From the NCBI RefSeq assembly GCF_019925205.1, contig NC_083564.1, forward strand, positions 10,545,491 through 10,609,490: a stretch of DNA of 64,000 bases. The letters are read 5' to 3'. The notes under the pieces are model-generated. The model was not told the origin of the DNA and did no database searches. It saw nothing but the letters and a program-made list of their open reading frames with translations. Shown here piece by piece: positions 28,101-40,100 of the stretch; the stretch's first letter is position 1, and the number at the start of each line of letters is the position of its first letter. Source of the DNA: Metopolophium dirhodum (Eukaryota; Arthropoda; Insecta; Hemiptera; Aphididae). The position numbers and the translations under genes were made by a program.

Positions 28101-31100
28101 AATAAGTATTCTGGATATAAATTGATTACAAAAAAACATTTGGTGGGTTTATAATATAATATAAACCCTATAATCCGTTAGGCACAATGTTTTTTAATTG
28201 ATCAATGTTCGATTTTAAATTATACATACATAACAGAGTACATATTATAACATTTACCACTGCTATATCATCCTAAAATATATTATATAAATAAACATCA
28301 TAAAAAATGTTATCAAAATCAATATTTGATTCCAAATGGTGTGTGGGTGGAACAAATTGTATTATAATATTATTAATATTATTTCCCATACGGTTCTACA
28401 ATATCATAATTTTTGTTTTTTTTTCTGGTTATGTTTTGAGCCGTGTCCTGTAAATCATAATTTTATAAAACTATATATATTGCATACACATACAGCCTGC
28501 TGTAAGCAATGGTATTTCAAATTCAAGTCGTCACGTCGTTTTCTGTAAACTTATACATAATATACATTATATGCAACGTGTGCGTGTTACCGTTGTGTTG
28601 TTGTGTCTTGTGTTAACATGGTAGTTTATGCAATTTTTGTCAAGTTCGATGATTGTTCGCAGGGTATACCTTCATGGTGGTTTTATGTTAATGACGTTAT
28701 ATAATATGTGATTTTTGGTTTTGGTCAAGTCTTAGATTTATATTATATTGCAAGTATACTATGATGGAAATCATCGCAGATAATATAATAGATTTCGATC
28801 AATCTTATCGGTATTTAAGCTTAATCTAGGACGGTTCATCCCCACCAATTAGTATTATTATAATATTATTATAATCTCTATAATATATTTGGTTCCCGAC
28901 AGTTATTTTCTATAGGACGTTTGGTCTACGGGTTCTTTAAATTATATTATTTTCATTAGATATTTTTTTACTACCATTCAAATAGCAAGAAAATAATATT
29001 AAGTGTGAAAATTAGTTCAATATTAACAAGTTTTTAAAATTGTATATAATACGAAAATGACAATAATACAAATATAATACCTACGTACAATTTAATTACA
29101 AATAACTCACAATTATATCAAAAGTCAAAACTAAAAAGTCTTAAAAATGCTTTAATAGGATATATTTCATCATATTATTATCTTTAATAATATACTTATA
29201 GGCATTAAAACATTAAACTTGGATTGTATATGTATAATATTAAACCAGTGGCGTACCCAGGCATTTTTCACGGGAGGGGGAGGTCCAATTTTTGTTTACA
29301 TGTAAAAAGTATACAATCGGTGGTTTGCATCTTAAGAATTTGAAATTCTGTCAATAAATGGAGGGTCCAGACCCGACCACACCCCTTGGGTATGTTACTG
29401 TATTAATCTATACTAAGACCCAACACCAGCATGTGATATTTGCAGTAAAATACTCAAAATAGAGAATATCAGTGGTCAACTGCCCTGAGTACACCAAATC
29501 CGGCAAAATCCTAAACAACCCTCTTTCATCACACAAAGCCCTCAACGAAGAGAACACTGGAGATATCTGTACAATTCACCATACAAAAAACCAACAATAT
29601 ATCTATAAAAAATGGCGTAAATCTTTCTATTTATAATATTATCGTATGATTAATGATATATATTGATATTCAGAATGTTTTATTTTTGTTAATTGTATGC
29701 ATATTATATATTATAACTTAATACGACACTATATTGACACTGAAAATCGATTGATTTATTTGAAATATATTGTTAATATTTATTTTTATTTGCAGCCCGT
29801 TACGCGCTAATACCTCAATCTCGTGGAAAATGCATCAAGTCAACAATAAAAACGCAGCACATATTAGGTAGGTATTAAATATGCTTCGACGCTCGAGCTC
29901 TCGATAGAATATTATAATATTTTATCCACATAAATAACAATGATGCAATATAATACTGTTATCATAGTATAATATGATAACGAACTCAGCTTGGATGAGT
30001 AAGCGTCAAACCACGCTGGACCACGGCAAATCACAGGTTCCAGGTGGGATTTTGGGGGGCCCATAACACTTCAAAACATATTCCTATTGATGTTCGCGAT
30101 ACGATCAACCCTAAAACTGTTATTATTCTTCCCTCCTCGCATAATATACGTACATTATAATATACACGATTAGTAATCACTTCGATTTAATCATAGAATA
30201 ATTACGTTTTAAAAAGCTATAAATATTGTTCTCGTTTCATAAATAATAATAACGATTATATCGTATAATCTCGCGTGCAATCGTAGAGGTGTACTAAAAT
30301 ATGTTTTCATCAACGAAAGCTAAATAATAATAATAAAATATACATGTACGACGTTCGTTTGCCTTGTACCTGTATGTAAACATAATAATGTAATATAATA
30401 ATAATTATAACTACGCATGCATATTATAGGTAAAAGAAAAACGAGTCAGCCGCTCATGATGGTGATGTGCCGGGTTTACCTAATTGCTACAATACACATG
30501 TAAGATAAAGCTCGAGATATACCTGGGTAGAGGTCGGAGATAGGTGAGTAGGTAGATGCCTAAACGGCGGAGGCGGTCAGCAGAGTTGTATATAATTGGA
30601 TTTTCGCGAAAAAAGAAAAGAAATTGCGAAGCACGCTGAAACGTGCAGGTCGTGATCGTTCACGGCGATCTATATAAGCCTATATATACTTAGATTATAC
30701 ATTTATACGTGGCTGAACTTACTGCTCGTATACATTACACTGCAATATTATTTCATTTATGTGCTGCAACATACAACAACCCTTTGGTCGACGGTCGTAT
30801 GCGATTTCGACGAGACGATCGACAGCATGTGTCGTAAAACTATACATAACGATGCAGATAATATCCTGAGAAACGCGGACAACCTATAATCGCGTGCACG
30901 GTTGCAAAAAAACGGTATATTTAAAAAAAAACGGTGTTTTAAAAAAAAAATTTTAATGTGTTTAAAAAACAATGTCTTAAACGCTTTTTTTTGTTTAAAA
31001 TGGTTTTTTGTTTACATGTTTTAAACTATAAACAGCTTTTTTCAATAATCCTCTTTTTACTTCGGGGCAAGTATCAGTTTATATAACAACACAATTCAAA

Positions 31101-34100
31101 AATCGTTGTTAGTTGAAGTTGTAATATTATACTAAAAAAAAATAACAAAGTTTATGTACAAAACTATCTCTGTTCTCAAATCTATCTCAAATCAACTTGT
31201 CTTAAACGTTTCAAACACATCTTTAAAGCATATTTTTTAAAGCACTTTACAACCCTAATCGCATGTCGCTGTGCACAGACTACGGATGGACGTATCACAT
31301 GTGTAATATAGTTGAATGTATATGTAAAATATTTGCTTCTGTTCATCATTCGTATAATTTACCTATTCTATTACTACGAGTAAAGACTGTAAATATTCTG
31401 GAATAAAAAATTTAAGTATTTATAAAAATGCTATTGGCTTCTTGTGATGAAACGTTATATTATTATTATAGGTTCACATTTTTGTAACTGAGAAATATTA
31501 TTTTGCCAAGTTTATCCAGATATTTTGTGGGCAATCTTTACTCTTTAGTATCTTAGAATAAAACCTACGCGCACAAAACCAGCTAATTTTTTTTATATAT
31601 TTATATTTTATATATATTTTTAAACTCAACGTCTATTTTCATCACTTAATAAAACCAATACTATTTATTAACACCACACGTAAAACATAGTAAAACCTAA
31701 CCAATATATTATGTATAATATAATAATGTAACATTTATCTAATTCGTAACATGTTTTATGTTGAAACATTTTAAATCAAAATAAATTTAAAAGAAAATAC
31801 TTACGCAATTTAAGAAAACAAATATTTTTCTACTTATCTATTATAAATAATATTAATCAATGTAGGTATAATAACAAAAGTCTAATTAAATCGTACTACA
31901 AATTCAGGGCAAAAGAATTACATAGCAAAGAGCAATCTTCTGGGAGGAATCTCCCATTTTCCCTTTCCATATTCCTCAATCAAAAACTATTTTATCACAC
32001 TCAATGTACATATTGGTTTTAAATAATATATTATATTATACCTCAAATACTAAAACGTGTGGTGGACTTATGGGGAAACAGTATACTCGAATAAAATATA
32101 ATACTCTATTATACTTAATATAGGTACTTATAGGTGTGTTTACTATATTAGGTTTGCCTCAAGTATCTGTATAATGATAATAAAATATAACATGGACAGT
32201 TTGATCCATGTTATTCTTTAACTACAATATGTAAACCGATTAAAAACCCGAAGCACAATTTAAAACTGGTTTGTCTGTCTACTACTACTATAATATACTA
32301 TACAATACTGCTACTACTACTATACAACTACTACTAATAATAATAATACTATTTATTAGGCACCACTAATACTGCTTTTCGCTTCGCCAGAATTTATTTT
32401 AATTAATGAGACGGAATTGGAGAATAAAAAAACAACACGCACAGAATAATATAATATAATAGTCGGCCAGACCGCGACTTGCCGCAATACTACATGCCTC
32501 TTTATATTATTATACATATCGAATTTAACAAACGACTTTATCGATGATGACCGGTATTGAGTGAGTACACATAGGTTTGTGGTTTGTCATAATACATATT
32601 TTATTCGACGAATATTTCGATTACAGTATAACTAATCCAGTCCGTGCGGATGCGGCAACATTTTAGAAACGGTCAAAGTCGTCATTTTTTTTAATTGATA
32701 ACTTTTTATGTTATTATTCTTACGTTGATTAACCTTTGAGAGAAAAATAAACAGCGATTTATAGTGACAAATTTACTACGTTCTGCTGGTCAGCGGAAAG
32801 TGTGCATTTTATTCTAATGCCGGCATACTTATAATATGCAGGTTGTTGATATTTGCAGTCTGGTAGATAATTGTATATTATTGATGTCTGATAATATAGT
32901 CATCATGTTTATGACTTCTTACAAGGATTATCATAAACGCTACAAATCTATACAGTCGTGTTATAACACGACGTAAAAAATCATTTCCACCAGTTGAATA
33001 TGACTCGCGTATTCGTGTCCGTGATTATGTGAATATTATCAAACTCTCGACATAAAAAAAAACAATTTAATGTCATGGAACTCGGTTCGTTAATACGTAG
33101 CTAAAATGTAAACACCGTATTTGCCTGCAATGTTAACATAGCAATAATACATACATTTTTATGTGAAGCTATTATATTACCTAATACTTATTTCAGAAGT
33201 AAACACGAACTTGGAACGCAGTGGCTGTTTGATTATCAATAGAAGCAGAGCTCGTAAGTAGTATTGATAGAATACCTACAGATTTCAGTGATATTATATA
33301 AGATCATTTCTATATAGATATCCAAGACTTAAGCGGGTCATCGATTTAACACATAATATATTATCTTTGTTTGGTTTATAAATACATCTACCTACGATTT
33401 TTCATAATTTCTATACCATGGGTGATTTAGATTTTTGAAATTGGTACCTATTATTGGAAGTATTATACACATAAGTAATATTTATTTTTTAATCATACGA
33501 ACACGTTTTAATGAAAATATTATATTTTGTGGATTGGCAATTTATTTTGGTGCGATATGGTTACCTCCGTCATATGTCTGGTCTAACAAAAACGTTCTGA
33601 ACTGCGTGTTTTTTACCAGCAATATACTTATTATCTTGAATATCAGATTACCCGATTGCACTGTGAAAATCGTGAAAATATCACATTATTGAGCTCATAT
33701 TAATCGTTTTTCGTCGTAAGGTTTCTGATCTTGGCAAGAACAATATAATACAATATAGGTAAGAGGTTTTGTACATATTTTATGGTCATAATATGTTGTA
33801 GACGATATTATAATGTATAGTAAAGGTATCCAATATCTTATATTCAAATAAGACACTATATTATATTATAATTTTCGACTTACATAAAACATACTCACAC
33901 TCTTCGTTCTACTGGTCAGGTAAAATAATATTACACATTATTAAAACGATAATACATGCTGAATAATCACAATGTAGTTGGTTCGTCATTTGCCGTCGAC
34001 GATACGACGAGCGAAGACTCGAAGAAACATTCGTTATAACAACAGTTTTAAAACCAACTTAATAAATTATCATTTTGGATAAAATATTTCTCAGATATAA

Positions 34101-37100
34101 CGCTATACCTAGGTAATGTCGGTTCGATATTGGCTAATCCGTGTGCAATGTTTCGGGGCGTTTCGCGAGGCAGTTTTCAATTTGATATAATACTTATATT
34201 AATATAATAGTTATACGACGACGTCTCCACGGATCGAGTGAATTTCGCGATCGAAAAAAAACCACCGTTGTTTGCGTTTATTCCCCACTGACGTACCTAT
34301 AATATATAAATATGTTGTACTTATACGTTATTATACTAAACATCATTATTATATAATGATATTATGTAGGTATTCCTATCCTTTACCACCACTTTGAAAC
34401 CGGGCAGCGAAATGTGTTTCCGCGCGACGGTGCGTTTTCGCAATAAATCGATTTGACATTGAGCACTTTGAATATTATAATATTATATTATACGAACGAA
34501 CGCCATGCGAAGAAAAAAAATTGCCAACACTTTAATAATAATGATACATTTATTACGTTTTCGTAGTGTGTGAAACCTACCTATATCGGGTAAGGTAAAC
34601 ATACGCGCATCACGCATATACCTATACTATAATGTATACTATGTGCCAATTTTAGGTACACCTGTATAATAGGTACTACGCATTAAATACATAATTTATA
34701 TTATGTTATACCTTTGTTGGACGGTACGCACGTTATACATCGTAATATTGCTCAATGCTGAGTAAATTAGTGAAAATAATTAACTCGAGTAAATCTGTTA
34801 TTTGACCACAAGATCATTAATTTAGAAAATAATATTATTTTCGACTCACGAGTTTAAAGTTAATATGGAAAAATAACTTAGTTTAAACAGGGTTAATCTA
34901 ATTTTGAAATTATAGTGCGTGGATCACACAAGGAGGGTTTTGTGCCCATCCTTCTGCAATATTATTTTATCAAGAAACGCCAGAATAAAAATTATAGTGT
35001 TACTAGTTATATCTATTACGTATAAGTAATAACTATCCAAATTTTAATAATGTACAGTTACCTAGTAGTACACGTTTTTATCGAGATCGTAATGAAATAT
35101 TTTGTGTTAAAAATTTTAAAAAAAGACCAAGGAGAGGAGGGGTTCGAAATTCTGATCCTCTACCCTTCATTTTGCCACTGAATAGTATATACCTACGTCA
35201 ATCGACATCCTTTTGGATATGTTGTAAATATATTAAATAAGATCAAATACTTCGGTCCTCGAAAAGAACATTGCAGGGTGAGACTGTAGGCACGCCTCGC
35301 ACGACCGTTGTGCGTGACAATGAACACAATAAATACATTTCCGTATACTCTTGGCCATTAACATTATAATATAATATGTAATATTATGTAGCATAGGGAC
35401 ACAATATTATGTTAATATATGTTTTAGCACGTAACAGTCACTATTAACATAGGTAGTGCCGGAGAAGCCAATTGTACTGAAGATACTTAACATTTTGTTA
35501 ATTAACGCTGCCGTGCGTGCTATAGGAGAGTCCCTCTGCTGTCACGTATAGAGTTTTGCAGTGTAGTGTCAGTGTGTGTCAGTGTGTCAGTGTGTGGTGG
35601 TCGTACGCGGAGAGGCCATCACACGGATCAAAGTGGAATAATAATATGTTTGTTTTAATGCAATAAAAGTGTTTACGACCATAAATAATTGTGTTAAACT
35701 TCCTTACAACCGTTTGACGCCGTTCTATACCTTTACGACTTTATTTAAAGCGCCGGTGCATAATATTATCAATATGATCATGAGGTCTTAGAACTTTACA
35801 GCGCCAGGGTAATATTATTAATATGGACGATATGGTCATAAGGTCTAAAAGGAATAGACGTAAAACGCTAAACGTATACCATCGTATACCTCGAGCTAAT
35901 TTAACAGAGCTGGTCAAATTTTGATTTGGAATCATAATCATTCATTTTTAATATACGAGGGTAAGACATGTTACTGAATACGAATGATTTTATATCACAA
36001 TGATGAGAGAATTGGAATGAGTTGGGAAAGCGTTCTTCTTCTTCATCAATATAGTTTTCACAAAAAATCATTATGCTAGTTAAGTTGGAGAATATAAATA
36101 TTGGATAAATAGCTGTAAATTAATTTTTATAGTATAGGTATATATTAATATTTATTTTATTTAATAATAAAATCGAAGCGTCGTTGAAGTGCTATAATTT
36201 GGAACGCTTGGATTTTATATTTGAGTTAGATTTTTTCGTTTGTCTCAAAGCTGCGGTAGTGCAAAAGTCCATATTATAGTCTTAAGATTTCTAAAAAAAT
36301 TATTTCGTTTTTAGAAAATAATATAATACAATATTATAATATTACGAAGAAAATTGTATTTTATTTCGTTTATTAGTTACACAATATTATTATTTATTAC
36401 CTACTATGTATCACACATTCATTCTATAGAGCTTAGACACGGCCTATAATATTATACTCATATCAGATTATGGTTCATGACTACATCACTCCGAACTGCA
36501 GTTTACAACAAGTCGCATAAAATAATTATTGTTGTTGACGCGCAAAAAATATAACGCGTAGCGTAGAAATAATTATTATAATAATGCAGCGCGTATAATA
36601 TAATTATAATATAATAATTATTAACGTCGTCGATTTTTTTTTTTTATCAATATTTGTTCGGTATACGTCGTCTCGGCGTGTGTTGGATACGTTTCGCACG
36701 TAACAATATATCGTCAGCAGGCGCTTTTCACGCGTTACATGACACTCGACGGATTTATTTAACTCGCGACCTTGAATTATTGTTATTTTTTTAATTGTCC
36801 CGGGTTATTTTTAGGAGGTTAAATGCGCACGACATCGAATATTCATATTTACAGCGATAAAACGATAATATTACGTGCGAATTGGATAATAATTACTAAT
36901 AAATAATAATATTATGATCATTACGAATAATTTATCATCACGATCCCGCGAGGATATAATGTATATATTTTTATTATCGTGTACCTGTATGCAAAATACA
37001 CCACCTCGCGCCGTTATAGATTTCTATCGGAAATCAAATAAAACCGATTTTAACAAGATTTTAACATTTTTAACACGCTCGCCGGTGCATAATAATAACG

Positions 37101-40100
37101 ACTGGACATAATAGTAGCATTATAGTTATATTTATTAATTAATATTTTGTACCTATACACTCTCGCGCGTAAAAATATAGGTGAAAAAAAATACCAACCC
37201 ATACAGTCGTTTATCTGGAAAACATATCTCTAACAGTAAATACTGTTAATTAAAAAACCAACTAATCATAATAATTTTAATGAAGGTTTTAAATAGCGGA
37301 CAAAGAATTTGTTTTTCACACTAACCGCAACTAATACGCCGTACCCGTAGATACAACGCGTGAATAATTTCAAAGAAACAATGCAATATTCGAGGTTTCG
37401 TCTTAATTATTTAGTACAGGTACTATACCAGCACCGTGTGGTAGACGGTGTTCTGAAACATAATTGCTATTATTTTTTTCGAATCGATTCCATCGAAAAA
37501 TATTTCAAGACGGTTTTCCGGTGGACGATTACCTATTTTTGGTATTTTAATTGTAGTCGGTAATTTAAAACAATTTTGTTCGAAATATTAGAATAGATAA
37601 CTACGCATATTTAGTATTAAAATAATGACTGTAATAATGTCACTTTATTATCGTTTAAACGCGTGTTATAAAAATAAACGTAGACTGTTCGAATGCGTAA
37701 ATAAAAAAACCTTGTGCGTAAGTGAGCTCCCATATACAGGATGAATTATCATGCATGTTCACTCCAGTGTTATCCTTTAATAATGAATTTATTCAAATTC
37801 TGATTTTTTTAATATTGAAGTGTCTACCATGGTATATACTCATGCTTAAACACCATATTAATATTTTTAAATTATTTTATTTTTTATACCGTTTACGGAG
37901 TGATCGATACAAAACATAATTTTTCAAATGAGAATAGTTCTCTTTACTGTAAATTGTTTAGCAGATGATTTTCTTGTTGACATTTTGATAGGTAAAAAAA
38001 AATAAATTGAAATTCCAACGAGTATTTTCTGAGTTATTATAAGAAATAGGTAGTCCATATTTGATAATAGACGTAGATGCAATAAACGTGCCCATATTTA
38101 CTACCTATTTGTTTATAAGATATTAAGTGAGGGTCGAGGGACGACGTAACGAGATACCGGTAAGCACCCCTTATGGTATTTTACAAAAAAAAAAATTAAA
38201 AAAATTAAATTTTCTCAGATAGGTAAGGGTATTTTGGGGAAAGAGTGAAAAACACGAGGAAAAGCGTTTTCCTCGAAATATTATGAATGTCGACCACAGC
38301 AACAGTCGTGTTAATAAATATTAATATGTGATGATAAAAAAAAAAAATGTTAGAAATATACATTTTTCACATGGTGGTGGGAGGGGGGTAACATTACGCC
38401 TGACCCTTTCATAATATTTTATAAATAACTCGTAAATAATGACCGGATAAAAGCATGCTAATTATTTGCAGCTTTTATTTTTAAAAGATCAATGGGAGGA
38501 GTGAAGCAGTTTAATATAATATGTACATCATTGAATTTCGGATTTAAAGATATGGGACCTATATGATAATTTTCAAAATATAGTAATTAATCTGATAACA
38601 TTTTATATTTGAATATAAATTTTAAATGTTATGTGAAACCAATATCTTAAGTACTGCTTACCTATAATCTTAAATTTCTAATTACACAACATGTATTAAC
38701 ACAGAAACTACACGCATGACTTTCAATTCAATTATACGAGTATAAGCGTTAAAATGTTCAAAATAATAATTTATTAAACAATTTACACTATACAGTAAAA
38801 AAAATGGGGGGGTCATAATTTGAAAAAATAATGTTTGTATAGTTATTACAGTACATTAATTTAACAATAAGAAAATCCTAATATTTTTTTCTTGAAGTTC
38901 CCCTCCCCCCATTAGGCATTAAGTACTTAAAAATATTTCACTCTTACTAACGTAATTATATTATAATATATACAATAATACAGCCTCTATATTTAGGGAA
39001 CCCCGACACAAAGTGTTTAATCCGAAATCAAAAGTGTGCACTACGGATTTGAGAAGTGTGTACTAATAAATAAGACTATAAAAAAAATAGATTATAATTT
39101 ATAGGTACTATTGTACCGTAGAACATTATGTTCTATGACTGTACTAGGTAGTAATGTCACCGATGTAGTAGGTATACATAGTTTACTGTATAATGTATAT
39201 TACAGTATTGCACTATACGTCTATAGTCTATACACCACAAAAAAAAAAAATATTTATCCCCAAATAGTATTTTTTTAACGCGTCCAATACAGTTTTCAAA
39301 AAAAAGAACTATTTAAGTAGGTAGGTATAGTAGGTCAATTATTATTAATAATTATAAAATACAATTGTTCTCAATTTTATATCACGAAAAATTACTATAA
39401 ATAATCAATTATGTTTGTCAAAAATTTTGTTTTTTTTTTTGAGCATTTTAGATTACCGATTTAACTATTTAAGAATATAAAAGGTAGTCATAAGAAAAAA
39501 TTATTTAACTCTTGTAAATTAGGTATTTCAGTCAAAAGTATTAATGTATATTGTACTCAACTTTAGAGGACCATAGTTAATAACCTAGTGCGCCTAGCGA
39601 ATCAAAATTGATCATTTGACTGTGAAAATGTTCAGAAAAAAAGCTTTACCAGAAACCATCAAAAAATATAGTGGTTACCATTTGAAAAAATAAAATCAAT
39701 TTTTATTATTGGTATAGGTACAACTGCGTGTATAAAAAAGTTTTAAAAAAATTGCCTCTTAAAAATCAAAAAACACGTCTTTTTTTGTCTTAACGGAATT
39801 CCATATCATCGATCCATAATTGTTAAAAAAAACCAGTGTACAATGACATATTATGTACACAATTATACAATAATATAAAGTCATCAATATGTAATGACAC
39901 AATAATTTTGAAGTTAACGTTGAAATGGGACCCACTAAGTGTATGGTGTCCCGGGGCCCAATTGATCCTTAATCCGGGCGTGGTTGGATCGTGTGTGGAT
40001 TTTAAACAATTATCAACTATTGTGTTGCTTTAGGGAATTTTTCCGCATAATTATTCGCTCGTACAGTCGTACTTATATTTATAAATGATACACTATATTA

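Noticed and set aside
33956..34039. 27-codon plus-strand ORF ending in DDTTSEDSKKHSL
   Set aside because: Protein-like composition, but too short, no splice or regulatory support, and no recognised family.
35140..35165. GGTTCGAAATTC resembling a tRNA T-arm
   Set aside because: No acceptor stem, D-arm or anticodon arm can be folded around it; no tRNA found anywhere in the window by eye.
34913..35180. Possible hAT element with TAGTGCG and CAGTGGCAAAATG ends
   Set aside because: The flanking octamers do not match and the ends share little beyond the first bases, so boundaries cannot be supported.
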